Source: Nocardioides sp. S5 (GTDB taxonomy: Bacteria > Actinomycetota > Actinomycetes > Propionibacteriales > Nocardioidaceae). From it: a stretch of DNA of 64,000 bases. Location of the stretch: contig NZ_CP022296.1 of assembly GCF_017310035.1 (NCBI RefSeq), positions 4,402,001-4,466,000 on the forward strand. The letters are read 5' to 3'. Position 1 is the stretch's first letter; each line of letters starts with the position of its first letter. The notes under the pieces are model-generated. The model did no database searches. It saw only the letters and a list, made by a program, of their open reading frames with translations, and was not told where the DNA came from. A program made the translations under genes and the position numbers. Positions 44,599-53,390 of this stretch are shown here, one piece after another.

Positions 44599-44614
44599 GT
44601 CTCGGATCCCAGAC
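44599..44614. promoter_or_regulatory. Hut-type operator palindrome (locus 2)
   Basis: GTCTCGGATCCCAGAC is a 16-bp palindrome with one mismatch, matching the perfect palindrome at 21222-21239 in 15 of 16 positions. It lies between hutH (minus) and the membrane coiled-coil gene at 44733 (plus). Confidence 0.75.
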
Positions 44615-44732
44615 CTCGCGACGATCGGGGGGCCTCACCCGTACGGATGACGGGCGCGGGCGCGCCACCGCGACCTGTGGCACGGTGAAGGATGGACGAC
44701 CCGTCCGGGGTCGCCGGAATGGGAGGAACGCC

Positions 44733-45167
44733 ATGGGAACGACCGGTTGGATCATCGTCGCGGTCGTCGTCCTGGTCGCGGTGGCGCTCGCCGCCTGGCT
44801 GGTGACGCAGCAGCGCCGCAAGAAGCAGCACCAGCACGCCGAGCACCTCCGGGAAGAGGCGCACGCGCACGCGTCGGAGGTCCCCGAGGCGCAGGTGCGT
44901 GCCCAGGAGACTGCCGCGCAGGCCGAGCGGGCCCGACTCGAGGCCGAGCGCGCCCAGCAGCAGGCGCGCGAGGCCGAGGTCGCGGCCACGCAGCAGCAGG
45001 CCGTGACCGAGGACAAGATGCGGACCGCCGACGCCGTCGACCCGCGGGTCGACACGTCGTCGACGGACTACACCCCGGGCCACGGCACGGGCACGAGCAC
45101 CACCGCCGACCCGGTGGACGGATCGGCGCGGCACCGCGGCGACGCCGGGGAGACGCCCCGCACCTGA
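44733..45167 (+). CDS. Single-TM coiled-coil protein A
   Basis: This 144-residue protein has an N-terminal transmembrane helix (W-I-I-V-A-V-V-V-L-V-A-V-A-L-A-A-W-L) and then an Ala/Glu/Gln/His-rich coiled coil to about residue 95. A conserved R-T-A-D-A-V-D-P-R-V-D motif and a disordered tail with D-Y-T-P follow. GGGAGGAACGCC precedes the ATG at 44733. It is a paralogue of the next gene, and both sit between hutH and the IclR regulator. It would face the cytoplasm or the exterior depending on topology; no catalytic motif. Confidence 0.75.
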   Translation: MGTTGWIIVAVVVLVAVALAAWLVTQQRRKKQHQHAEHLREEAHAHASEVPEAQVRAQETAAQAERARLEAERAQQQAREAEVAATQQQAVTEDKMRTADAVDPRVDTSSTDYTPGHGTGTSTTADPVDGSARHRGDAGETPRT

Positions 45168-45304
45168 CGCCGGAGCCCGCCGGGCCCGACGCCCCGCGCG
45201 CCGGGCCCGGCGTGGTCGACACGGCCACACCGGGACATCACGCTGGACACGACCGTCACGGGTGCCAGACTGGGGCTCCGTCGTCGTCGTGAAGAAGGAA
45301 ACCT

Positions 45305-45904
45305 GTGACCACGTTCATCGTCATCGCCGTCATCGCCGTCATCGTCCTCGTCGTGCTGGCCGTGGCGTTCGTCGTGATCCAGCGCAAGAACCGCGAGGCC
45401 AACATCGAGCGCGCCGACGAGCTGCGCACGAAGGCCGCCACCGAGGCACAGGGCACCATCGCGCCCGCCCAGGACCGGGCGGCGACCGCGGAGGCCGAGG
45501 CCGCCGAGGCACGCGCCGTCGCGGAGAAGGCCGAGGCCGAGGCGGAGGCCGCCCGCCTGGAGGCCCAGCAGGTCGAGGCCGCCCACGAGGCCCAGGTCCG
45601 TGCCGCCGACCGGCTCGACCCGCGCGTCGACCACAAGGCCGACGACTACGCACCCCAGGTCGCGGGCACCGTCGACCAGCAGCCGACGTCGCCGTCGGAG
45701 GTGAACGTGGAGCCCGCCTCCGAGACCACCGCCCAGACCACTGCCCAGACCACCGCCGCGGAGCAGCCCGCCGACACGGAGCAGCCCGCCACCAGCCCCG
45801 GACTCCCGCGCCGCACCCCGGGTGCCCAGGAGATGCCGGGCAGGCCGATCGAGACCGACGGCTCCGGCGGCTGGTTCACCCGCAAGGACAGCGAGCAGTC
45901 CTGA
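45305..45904 (+). CDS. Single-TM coiled-coil protein B (paralogue of A)
   Basis: This 199-residue protein has a GTG start at 45305 with GAAGGAAA upstream. It has the same plan as protein A: N-terminal transmembrane helix (I-V-I-A-V-I-A-V-I-V-L-V-V-L-A-V), Glu/Ala coiled coil, then R-A-A-D-R-L-D-P-R-V-D and D-D-Y-A-P, then a long Thr/Pro/Gln-rich tail. The shared D-P-R-V-D...D-Y-x-P motif in otherwise diverged sequence suggests a common binding partner. Ends 28 bases before the IclR gene. Function unknown. Confidence 0.75.
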   Translation: MTTFIVIAVIAVIVLVVLAVAFVVIQRKNREANIERADELRTKAATEAQGTIAPAQDRAATAEAEAAEARAVAEKAEAEAEAARLEAQQVEAAHEAQVRAADRLDPRVDHKADDYAPQVAGTVDQQPTSPSEVNVEPASETTAQTTAQTTAAEQPADTEQPATSPGLPRRTPGAQEMPGRPIETDGSGGWFTRKDSEQS

Positions 45905-45932
45905 CGCTGCTGCGCGCCGAGCAGGCCCGCCG

Positions 45933-46700
45933 GTGAGCCAGGTCCCCGCCGCCACCCGCACCCTGCGGGTGCTGCGGTTCCTGGCGACCCAGGCGGACCC
46001 GGTGCCGCTCGACCGGATCGTGCGCGCCTGCGACCTGCCGCGCAGCACGGCCTACCACCTGATCAACACGATGATCGACGAGGGCTTCGTCGTGCACCTG
46101 CCCGACGAGCACCGCTACGGCCTCGGCGTGGCCGCCTTCGAGGTCGGCAGCGGCTTCACCCGTCAGGAGCCGCTGGCCCGGCTCGCGCGACGTCCGCTGG
46201 CCGAGCTGGTCGACCGGACCGGGCACGGGGCGCACCTCGCCGTGCTCCACGGACGCGACGTGCTCTACGTCGTCGAGGAACGTGCGCCCGGGCGTCCGCC
46301 CCTGGTCACCGACGTCGGCGTACGCCTGCCCGCGCACCTCACCGCCTCGGGTCGCACCATCCTCGCCGCGCTCCCGGCCAGCCAGGTGCGGGCGCTCTAC
46401 CCCGACCGCAGCGCCTTCGTCGACCGGCATGGCTTGGGACCGACGTCCCTCAGCGCCCTGCGCACGCTCCTCACCGAGACCCGCCAGCGCGGGCACGCCA
46501 CCGAGGACGGCGAGGTGACTCCGGGCCTGCAGAGCGTCGCGGTGGCCGTGCTCGACCACAACGCACACCCGGTCGCAGGTGTGGCCGTGACGTTCCCGAG
46601 CGACGAGGGTGCCGACGTGGCCGACATCGCGGCAGCCGTCGCGGCGACCGCTTCCCGGCTGAGCCGACGCGTCAGCGGCCCGGCCCCGCGCTCCTCGTGA
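45933..46700 (+). CDS. IclR family transcriptional regulator, candidate HutR
   Basis: This 255-residue protein has an N-terminal winged helix-turn-helix with L-D-R-I-V-R-A-C-D-L-P-R-S-T-A-Y-H-L-I as its recognition region. A C-terminal IclR effector domain follows with R-P-P-L-V-T-D-V-G-V, H-L-T-A-S-G-R-T-I and a late G-L-Q-S-V-A-V-A-V. It is adjacent to the hut genes, and both hut promoters carry one palindrome. IclR-type HutR regulators are known for corynebacterial hut clusters, so this protein is the best candidate for that role here. GTG at 45933 is used; a longer upstream frame overlaps the previous gene. Confidence 0.88.
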   Translation: MSQVPAATRTLRVLRFLATQADPVPLDRIVRACDLPRSTAYHLINTMIDEGFVVHLPDEHRYGLGVAAFEVGSGFTRQEPLARLARRPLAELVDRTGHGAHLAVLHGRDVLYVVEERAPGRPPLVTDVGVRLPAHLTASGRTILAALPASQVRALYPDRSAFVDRHGLGPTSLSALRTLLTETRQRGHATEDGEVTPGLQSVAVAVLDHNAHPVAGVAVTFPSDEGADVADIAAAVAATASRLSRRVSGPAPRSS

Positions 46701-46752
46701 CGTAGCCCGCCACGGGGGCGGCTCGTTGAGCCCGCGACGACAAGGAGCCGCC

Positions 46753-49320
46753 GTGACCCCGACCCCCCGCCCCGTGCAGCGCATCGTGATCTCCGTCCTG
46801 GCAGCGGGCGGCCTGGTGGTGGGCGGCGTCCTCGCCGCCGGCCCGAGCGGCACCGGGGCACCGAGCCTGCCGTCGACGTACGACGCCCAGGCCCGCCAGC
46901 GCGCCGAGGTCACGGCGGAGCAGCGTCCCCACACGCACGCGACGGAGGGAGTCGAGACGATCGGCGACGGCTCGGTCGACGACGGCCACGGTCACGTGCA
47001 CGACCCCGCGACGAAGAACGCGATCAGCCGCTCCGGCGAGGCGGCGAGCGCTCCCGACCCCACCACGTCCCGGCAGCGCGCCGCGAGCCGCGAGCAGGTC
47101 GCACGACAGCGCACCCAGCGCGGCCCGCGCCTCGTGGGCGTGCCGCTGCGCAGCCCACGGCGGCTGGTGCCGGAGAGCCGATACGCCATGGCCGGCGGCT
47201 GCTACCGCCTCGGCGGCCGGCCGCTGACCTTCCAGGCCACCGGCCTCGGGACCTACCTCCTCCACGCCACCGACCGCACCTTCCTCGCCGCGACCGGCTC
47301 GGGCACCACCTGGGCGAGCGCTCCCTCGCCCGCGGCCGACTGGACCGTACGCCGCACCCGCACCGGCCGCTTCACCTTCACCCTCGCCGACGGCCGCGGC
47401 CTGGCGCGGAGCGCCGGGGGATTCACCACTGGCACGGCGGAACCGCTGCGCCTGCGCCGCACGAGCGGCTGCACGGCCTTCCCCGAGGTCGGGACCAACG
47501 TCAGCGGACGCCCGTTCGGCGGCGTGACACCGTTCCAGGAGGTGCGCGGCTGGGCCGACCCGCACGTGCACGGCCAGACCCACGAGTTCCTCGGCGGGCG
47601 CGTCATCTGCAGCCCGCCCTTCCACCGCTACGGCGCACCGGCTGCGCTCGTCGACTGCCCCGACCACCAGCTCGCCGACGGCCGCGGTGCGCTGCTCGAG
47701 GACGTGCTGGCCGAGCAGACCCCCGGCACGGGCCACGACCCGGTGGGGTGGCCGACCTTCTCCTACTGGCCCAACCCGCACTCGCTGACCCACCAGCAGG
47801 TCTACTACACGTGGCTCGAGCGCTCGTGGCGCGCGGGACTGCGCCTCCACACCAGCCTGCTGACCGAGAACCACGTCCTGTGCACGGTCTACCCGCTGAA
47901 GAAGAACTCCTGCGACGACCGCGACGCCGTACGCCTCCAGGCGCAGCGGATGCGGGAGATGCAGGACTACGTCGACGCCCAGCACGGGGGACCCGGCCGG
48001 GGTTGGTACCGCATCGTCACGGACCCGTTCGAGGCGCGGCGTGTCATCAACCAGGGCAAGCTCGCCGTGGTGATGGGCATGGAGACCTCGGTGCCGCTGG
48101 GGTGCAACGTCCAGCTCGGCCGGCCGACGTGCACCGAGGAGCAGATGCTCGCCGAGCTCACCGAGATGCGCCGGCTCGGGGTCAGCCAGATGGAGTTGAC
48201 CAACAAGTTCGACAACGCCTTCACCGGGGTGGCCGGCGACGCCGGGACCACGGGCACGCTCACCAACAGCGCCAACTTCCTCAGCACCGGCTCGTTCCTG
48301 CGGATGGAGCAGTGCCCGCGGTCGTACCCCACGGGCACGGAGGACCGGCTCCAGTCGCCGAACCTCGGCGACCTGACCGGACGGGAGCCGTCGACGCCGG
48401 AGCAGGACGCGATCTTCGGGGCGATCTGGAAGCTCTTCGGCGACACCGGCGTCCAGGCGGCCCCGCTCTACCCCGCCGGCCCGCACTGCAACCGGCTCGG
48501 GCTGAGCCCGCTCGGGGAGCGGCTGCTGTCGGCGATGATCGACCAGAAGATCCTCTTCGACCCCGACCACATGAGCGTCGCCGGTCGCAACGCCGCGCTC
48601 GACTACCTCGAGCAGCAGCAGGCCGCCGGCCGCCCGGTCGGCGTGGTCTCCTCGCACTCCTGGTCGACACCGGACGCCTACCCGCGGATCTACCGCCTCG
48701 GCGGCTTCGTGGCTCCCTACGCCGGCGACTCGACCGGCTTCGTCGAGAAGTGGCGCCAGCACCTCGGCTGGACCGACGACCGGTTCTACTTCGGCTTCGG
48801 GTTCGGCTCCGACATGAACGGCTTCGGCGCCCAGGGCGACCCCCGCGGGGCCGACGCGCCCGCCCCGGTGACGTACCCCTTCACCGGCCTCGGCGGCGTC
48901 CGCGTCGACCGGCAGCGCAGCGGGGAGCGGGTCTACGACATCAACACCGACGGCGTCTCCCACTACGGCCTGTACGCCGACTGGGTCGAGGACGCCGAGC
49001 ACGTGGCGGGCGCCGACGGCGCCGCCCTCGGCACCGACCTCGCGCGCGGCGCGGAGGCCTACCTCCAGACCTGGGAGCGCGCGTGGGGCCTGGCGCCGGA
49101 CTCCTGCCGCAACCCGGGGCTGCGGCTCCCGGTGCGCGCCTTCACCAAGACGGCGGACGCCGGCCTGCGGGCCCGCGCGCTGATGCGGCGCGTCGGCCAG
49201 CCGTGGCAACGGCTGGGCCGCGAGTTCACCTACTGCGCGAAGGCACCCGGCAAGCAGCGGGTCCTGATGACCGTCGAGCTCTCGCGGGGCGGCCGCGTGG
49301 TCGGCGTACGCCGGGCCTGA
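46753..49320 (+). CDS. Secreted M19-like amidohydrolase/dipeptidase
   Basis: This 855-residue protein has a signal peptide (V-I-S-V-L-A-A-G-G-L-V-V-G-G-V-L-A-A). A His/Asp-rich and basic region precedes a ~100-residue beta domain, then a TIM-barrel hydrolase from about residue 270. Metal-site candidates are W-A-D-P-H-V-H, M-G-M-E, E-L-T-N-K-F-D-N, F-D-P-D-H-M-S, S-S-H-S-W and F-G-S-D-M-N-G. These match the order of ligands in M19 membrane dipeptidases (G-S-D-x-D/N-G at the end), but it is twice the usual size. Six or more Cys suggest disulfides. GTG at 46753 follows AAGGAGCCG. Substrate is unknown. Confidence 0.8.
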   Translation: MTPTPRPVQRIVISVLAAGGLVVGGVLAAGPSGTGAPSLPSTYDAQARQRAEVTAEQRPHTHATEGVETIGDGSVDDGHGHVHDPATKNAISRSGEAASAPDPTTSRQRAASREQVARQRTQRGPRLVGVPLRSPRRLVPESRYAMAGGCYRLGGRPLTFQATGLGTYLLHATDRTFLAATGSGTTWASAPSPAADWTVRRTRTGRFTFTLADGRGLARSAGGFTTGTAEPLRLRRTSGCTAFPEVGTNVSGRPFGGVTPFQEVRGWADPHVHGQTHEFLGGRVICSPPFHRYGAPAALVDCPDHQLADGRGALLEDVLAEQTPGTGHDPVGWPTFSYWPNPHSLTHQQVYYTWLERSWRAGLRLHTSLLTENHVLCTVYPLKKNSCDDRDAVRLQAQRMREMQDYVDAQHGGPGRGWYRIVTDPFEARRVINQGKLAVVMGMETSVPLGCNVQLGRPTCTEEQMLAELTEMRRLGVSQMELTNKFDNAFTGVAGDAGTTGTLTNSANFLSTGSFLRMEQCPRSYPTGTEDRLQSPNLGDLTGREPSTPEQDAIFGAIWKLFGDTGVQAAPLYPAGPHCNRLGLSPLGERLLSAMIDQKILFDPDHMSVAGRNAALDYLEQQQAAGRPVGVVSSHSWSTPDAYPRIYRLGGFVAPYAGDSTGFVEKWRQHLGWTDDRFYFGFGFGSDMNGFGAQGDPRGADAPAPVTYPFTGLGGVRVDRQRSGERVYDINTDGVSHYGLYADWVEDAEHVAGADGAALGTDLARGAEAYLQTWERAWGLAPDSCRNPGLRLPVRAFTKTADAGLRARALMRRVGQPWQRLGREFTYCAKAPGKQRVLMTVELSRGGRVVGVRRA

Positions 49321-49347
49321 GGCCTCAGCGTCGCTGCCACCAGCGGC

Positions 49348-49683
49348 TCAGTCACGTCCGGCCTCGAGGCGGGCGAGCGTCTCCGCCGCGCGCGCCTGCA
49401 TGCGCTCCCGGACGGCGGCCCGCTCGTCGGCGTCGATCGTGCGCGTCGGCTGCAGGAGGCGCCTGCGGAGCTCGATCACGACGTCTGCCTCGGAGGCGAA
49501 CTCCTCTAGGCGGTCGTCGTCTCGGGTCCGCCCCAGCTGGCGCAGGACGACACCGTCGACCGAGGCCGCCCAGACGTAGGTGCCCTCGTCCCACGACGTC
49601 ACGTCCGGGCCGCGTTGCACCTGGGAGGGGTCGATCCCTGCCGCGGCGAGCTCGGCGCGCAGGTCGTCGATCGTGTCCGTCAC
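49348..49683 (-). CDS. Small acidic protein at the end of a type VII effector operon
   Basis: This 111-residue acidic protein has a GTG start overlapping the previous stop by 4 bases. It has a short helical N-terminus (D-T-I-D-D-L-R-A-E-L), a central beta region T-Y-V-W-A-A-S-V-D-G-V, then a charged helical end. No known domain was recognised. As the last gene of the effector unit (effector, two immunity-like genes, this), an immunity or accessory role is plausible but unproven. Confidence 0.6.
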   Translation of the reverse strand: MTDTIDDLRAELAAAGIDPSQVQRGPDVTSWDEGTYVWAASVDGVVLRQLGRTRDDDRLEEFASEADVVIELRRRLLQPTRTIDADERAAVRERMQARAAETLARLEAGRD

Positions 49684-50522
49684 GGTCGCGGATCAGGGCC
49701 AGGGACGAGCTCGTTGGTGACGCCATGCCTGTCCGCGAGGTCGGCCGGCGAGACGGTCACCTCGAAGACGCCCGGCTCGACGGTGTCGGCACCGAGGACC
49801 GCGGCGTGATCGGCGTCGTCGATGAGGAGGAGCACCCGAGCACCGGCGGGCCCCGAGGAGAGGACCCGGACCGGTACGCCCTGCCAGGTCGCTGTGAGCA
49901 CCACCTCGAAGAGCTCGCACTCGGACGCCGGGACGGCCGCGACCCAGGTCTGCGGACGGACCTGCTCCCAGCCCTCGGGACCGGTCTCGCCGCGCATGCT
50001 GAGGAGCACGCTTTCGCCGACGACGTCGGCGGCGAGCTCCGACCCACGCCACCGCGCACGCGGACCGACGAGGAGGCTCCACGGACGCCAGCCCTTCGCG
50101 CCGCGCCAGCCGCGGGCGGCGCCCTGGTAGGCCGAGAGGCACCGCTGCTCGCCATCGGCGCGGATCCGCCAGTACTCCGCACCGTAGGAGTAGCGCGTCC
50201 GGGTCAGCTCCCACACAGGCACGACCTCGTCGCTGCGGAGGAAACCGGTTGGGTAGAGCGGTTGCCGACCGGTGTCGGGCGCCACGGGGTTGGTCAGCGA
50301 CGCCAGCGGCGGAAGCTCGAAGCGCACGACGTCGACGAACTCCTGACCGTCCTCGAAGCCGTACGCCCGGAGCAGCTGGTCGGGAGTGCGCAGCGCCGCG
50401 GCGTCGCTCGCGAGCACGACCACCCCGCCGACGTGGTCGTAGCCCTCGTCGACGATCGCGGTGCCCAGGCCGTGCGTCAGCAGCTTCTGCAGCACCGGAC
50501 GCTGCTGGTCGGCCTCAGACAT
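49680..50522 (-). CDS. Immunity-like protein with repeated beta domain (280 residues)
   Basis: This 280-residue protein has an N-terminal region (D-H-V-G-G-V-V-V-L-A-S-D) that is hydrophilic alpha/beta and a C-terminal ~130 residues rich in strands. The last part, T-A-T-W-Q-G-V-P-V-R-V and the V-S-P-A-D-L-A-D end, follows the same pattern as the 132-residue neighbour (V-L-W-Q-G-E-E-F-G-L ... V-P-V-E-E-L). This suggests one domain used twice. Starts inside the neighbour's last codons (8-base overlap). Not a recognised family; candidate immunity or effector-binding protein. Confidence 0.6.
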   Translation of the reverse strand: MSEADQQRPVLQKLLTHGLGTAIVDEGYDHVGGVVVLASDAAALRTPDQLLRAYGFEDGQEFVDVVRFELPPLASLTNPVAPDTGRQPLYPTGFLRSDEVVPVWELTRTRYSYGAEYWRIRADGEQRCLSAYQGAARGWRGAKGWRPWSLLVGPRARWRGSELAADVVGESVLLSMRGETGPEGWEQVRPQTWVAAVPASECELFEVVLTATWQGVPVRVLSSGPAGARVLLLIDDADHAAVLGADTVEPGVFEVTVSPADLADRHGVTNELVPGPDPRP

Positions 50523-50913
50523 CGATCTCCTTCTCGCGTACGTCGACCACGGTCAGCTCTTCGACCGGGACGGTCGCGCGGAACCCGTTGTACTGGTCGC
50601 CCTCGAGCCCCAGCCTGTCAGCCACGGTCGGCGAGCTGCCGTGGATCTCCGCGCGGTCCCCGGTGGTTCGGCCGAGGCCGAACTCCTCTCCCTGCCACAG
50701 CACGGTCACGTGGCGGGTGAAGTAGCGCTCCAGGCTCGACTTGCGGACCCTGGCCCAGCGGTCACCATCTCGCCGGACACCGCCCTCGAGCTGGTCGGGC
50801 AGAGGGCCCGGGTCGCCGGGCACGCGCAACGTCACCGCGTCCGCGGCCGCCGAGGCCACCTCGTAGGTCACCCCGCCCCGGACCGCGAAGGTCCCTCGAT
50901 CCGGCAGCGCCAT
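50515..50913 (-). CDS. Immunity-like small protein (132 residues)
   Basis: This 132-residue protein starts at ATG 50913, which shares one base with the effector stop (TGATG), so translation is coupled to the effector. It is mostly beta with an N-terminal G-T-F-A-V-R-G-G-V-T-Y strand pair and a C-terminal domain W-Q-G-E-E-F-G-L-G ... D-Q-Y-N-G-F-R-A-T-V. Position directly after a WXG-type effector is where immunity genes usually sit. It overlaps the next gene by 8 bases. Confidence 0.65.
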   Translation of the reverse strand: MALPDRGTFAVRGGVTYEVASAAADAVTLRVPGDPGPLPDQLEGGVRRDGDRWARVRKSSLERYFTRHVTVLWQGEEFGLGRTTGDRAEIHGSSPTVADRLGLEGDQYNGFRATVPVEELTVVDVREKEIDV

Positions 50914-52625
50914 CAGTTGCCCTGCGGGATCCACGAGGGCACACCGTCGACCGTGCGCAGGACGGCGACGAGGCGCTGCGTCCCCGAGTCGGTGATCTCC
51001 CACATCTCGGCACCCTCCCTGATCGTCACGGTCTCGCCCCGCGGTACGGCGTACTCGGGAATCACATCATCCGCTGCACTCGTGAAGCCATTGCCGGTGA
51101 AGGGCTGGTTCCAGTCGTCGTAGCTGGAGGGGGATCCCGTCATGTCCTGGTTGCGCGGCACCTCGAAGTCGGGTTGGTCGGACTGGAACCGGATCACGTG
51201 GGTCGAGGCGTCGTCGGGCGTGTGGTGGGTGCCGTCGTAGTCGAGGCGCAATCTCTCGTTGATGTCTCGCGGATTGCCGAGGTGTGCGGTGTCGTCGGCC
51301 ACCGTCACGGCGCCACGCACCTCGTCGGGCGTGTACCGGTCCAGGACGTAGTTGTCCGAGTCGCCCCACCTGAGCTCGCCGGTCTTCTCGTCGAAGTAGG
51401 GCTGGTCGATGACCTTCTGCATCACCGTGTCGGGGGTGGGCGCGGGGAGGTCGTTGCGCACCGCGTTGATGAGGTCCCGCTCGGAGCTGGTGAGCTGCGA
51501 GGACGGCTTGTTGATCAGGTCGTTGAGCTCGCCGCGGGAGGTGTCGTGCCGGGAAAGGACGTCGTCGACCCGGGAGCTGCCGAGCTGGTCGGGGGAGAAG
51601 GTCGTGCGGTGCGGGACGTCGTCCATCATCGAGTAGAGACGGCCGTTGCTCAGGTCGTCGAGGTGGCGCAGCTTGCCCATGTCGGAGAGGGCGTCGAGAC
51701 CGTCCGTCGCGAGCTTGCCGCCCCGCGTCGCGAGCGCGCCGGCGCCGCCGGTCGCGACGGCCGCGATGGCGTCGGGCACGAGGTGACCGATCGCTCGGGC
51801 CGGGTCGTCGGCCCAGGTGTCCCAGTCGAGCAGGCTCTTGCCGAGCTCCTTGCCGAACCCGATCGGGTCGGTGGTGAGGCCGGTGTAGATGCCCTGCGCC
51901 ATGTCGACGGCGTTCTCCACGTCGAGCTCGTAGGTCTTGGCCAGCTCCTCCGGCGTGAGGTCGCCGGTGGCGAGCTTGTAGGCGTCGATCACCAGGTTGA
52001 CCGGGCTGAACGGAACCATCGTCAGCAGGTCCCACACCGCCTCGCCGGCGCCCTCGAAGATGCCGCCGACGAACTTCAGGCCCGACTCGAGCCAGTTGGG
52101 CTCCTCGGGCGCGTCGGCGCAGCCGGCCCGGACCTCACCCGCGCACACGTGGGCGGCGTTGTCGAGGTCGGCGCGGACCGCCTGCATGGCCCGCAGTGCC
52201 TCCTGCTGGATCGGGTCGCCCCAGTCGACGAACGGCTGGGCCTGGTCGGTGCCACCGCTGCTCCAGTAGGCACGCATCCGGTCCATGTAGGACCCGTACT
52301 GCGTGCGGGCGTTCTCCGACTCCTGCTGCCCGCGTTCGTGCTCGGCCTTCGCCTCCGCCGCGCGCCGCTGGGCGTCCTCCAGCACGCCGGCGTACGTCGT
52401 GAGGCCTCCGGCGGCCTTCTTGAAGCCGTTGCCGGCCTTGATCCAGCGGTCCGGCTCGAGGTCGTGCGCCTCGCGGAACTCGTCGGCGGCCCGGCCGGTC
52501 CACCCGGACACGTCGATCCTCGACAACGCGTCGCCGGTGTCGTAGAAGAGCTGGCCCTTCTGCTCCATCAGCACGGCCCTGGAGCGGATGTTGCCGGGGT
52601 GGCCCTCGACCTCGAAGTCCGGCAC
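50913..52625 (-). CDS. WXG-domain effector with candidate C-terminal toxin domain
   Basis: This 570-residue protein starts at GTG 52625, one base after the WXG100-like partner's stop. The N-terminal ~170 residues are a helical WXG-type domain with S-G-W-T-G-R-A-A-D-E-F-R. The middle has a hydrophobic segment (A-I-A-A-V-A-T-G-G-A-G-A-L) and helices. The last ~200 residues, from about S-S-E-R-D-L-I-N-A-V-R-N, form a globular domain with T-V-M-Q-K-V-I, D-T-A-H-L, R-L-R-L-D-Y-D-G-T, T-H-V-I-R-F and G-A-E-M-W-E-I. I could not name this domain; the conserved-looking Arg/Glu blocks are reminiscent of ADP-ribosyltransferase toxins, which is weak inference. Type VII export and cis-encoded immunity are inferred from context. 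Confidence 0.7.
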   Translation of the reverse strand: MPDFEVEGHPGNIRSRAVLMEQKGQLFYDTGDALSRIDVSGWTGRAADEFREAHDLEPDRWIKAGNGFKKAAGGLTTYAGVLEDAQRRAAEAKAEHERGQQESENARTQYGSYMDRMRAYWSSGGTDQAQPFVDWGDPIQQEALRAMQAVRADLDNAAHVCAGEVRAGCADAPEEPNWLESGLKFVGGIFEGAGEAVWDLLTMVPFSPVNLVIDAYKLATGDLTPEELAKTYELDVENAVDMAQGIYTGLTTDPIGFGKELGKSLLDWDTWADDPARAIGHLVPDAIAAVATGGAGALATRGGKLATDGLDALSDMGKLRHLDDLSNGRLYSMMDDVPHRTTFSPDQLGSSRVDDVLSRHDTSRGELNDLINKPSSQLTSSERDLINAVRNDLPAPTPDTVMQKVIDQPYFDEKTGELRWGDSDNYVLDRYTPDEVRGAVTVADDTAHLGNPRDINERLRLDYDGTHHTPDDASTHVIRFQSDQPDFEVPRNQDMTGSPSSYDDWNQPFTGNGFTSAADDVIPEYAVPRGETVTIREGAEMWEITDSGTQRLVAVLRTVDGVPSWIPQGN

Positions 52626-52626
52626 G

Positions 52627-52950
52627 TCACATCACCTTGATGCCGGCGACGGTGCCCTTGAGCGCCGAGAGGGCGTCGTAGCCGGCCTTGTCGGTCTCGA
52701 AGTAGTTCATCGCGATCTTGCCGAGGCGACCGGCCATCTCCTCGACGTCCTGGCAGAGGTTGTTCACGCCCTCCTCCCAGCGACCCTTGAACTCGTCGAG
52801 GGCACCCCAGACCACGTCGCTGCCGATGTCGCCCTTGCCGGGGACGAGGTCCTCGACGTCCTTGTCCTTGAACAGCTGGACGGTCTCGCTGAGCCCCTGG
52901 GCGGCCTGGCCCATGCTCTCGAGGTCGACCTCGAAGTCGTACGACGGCAT
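52627..52950 (-). CDS. WXG100-like partner of the effector
   Basis: This 107-residue helical protein starts at ATG 52950, eight bases after GGGAGCCC. A central turn F-K-G-R-W-E-E-G separates two helices (W-x-x-G rather than W-x-G). Size, position directly upstream of the effector and one-base spacing all fit an ESX-type small partner or chaperone. The upstream in-frame start (12 codons longer) lacks a ribosome site. Confidence 0.75.
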   Translation of the reverse strand: MPSYDFEVDLESMGQAAQGLSETVQLFKDKDVEDLVPGKGDIGSDVVWGALDEFKGRWEEGVNNLCQDVEEMAGRLGKIAMNYFETDKAGYDALSALKGTVAGIKVM

Positions 52951-53069
52951 GGGCTCCCGATTCCCCCGGGGACCGCTGCTCAAACCGTCCCGAGCCGGCG
53001 GACCGGTGTGTGAGATCGCCGCGCAGGGGGTAGGAAGGTCGCGATCGACCCGAGCGAGAGGGGGCGGCC

Positions 53070-53390
53070 GTGGCCGTCGGACTTGTCTACTCCGAGATGC
53101 AGGCGGCGGCGCAGGCCGTCGCCGACGCGGTGGAGCCGTTGCAGCAGACGCTGCAGGCGCTGGGCGCCACCATCGAGACCGAGGCCGGCAAGGGCTTCAG
53201 CGGGCAGGCGGCCGCCGGCTTCGGCGAGGCCATCAACGCGTGGTTCGACGTCGCGATCACGCTCGGCCCGATCCTCGACGGCTACTCGCAGAGCCTGATG
53301 TACGTCGCCCAGGAGCACGCCACCAACGACGTGGCCCAGGCCGAGCGCTCGGGCCAGCTCGCCGACCGGCTCGGCGGTGGTCCCCGGTGA
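53070..53390 (+). CDS. WXG100-like small helical protein
   Basis: This 106-residue protein starts at GTG 53070 behind GAGAGGGGGCGG. Two helices surround a turn containing G-K-G-F-S-G-Q-A-A-A-G-F, the F-S-G/W-S-G-type turn of ESX proteins. It is divergent from the effector operon (120 bases between starts) and coupled (GTGA) to the next gene, giving a second small-protein pair. Together with 52627-52950 it suggests one locus with heterodimer partners. Confidence 0.7.
   Translation: MAVGLVYSEMQAAAQAVADAVEPLQQTLQALGATIETEAGKGFSGQAAAGFGEAINAWFDVAITLGPILDGYSQSLMYVAQEHATNDVAQAERSGQLADRLGGGPR

Noticed and set aside
46672..49209. An 845-residue minus-strand frame opposite the M19-like hydrolase
   Set aside because: Antisense to a protein with a full metal-site series; no ribosome site or domain.
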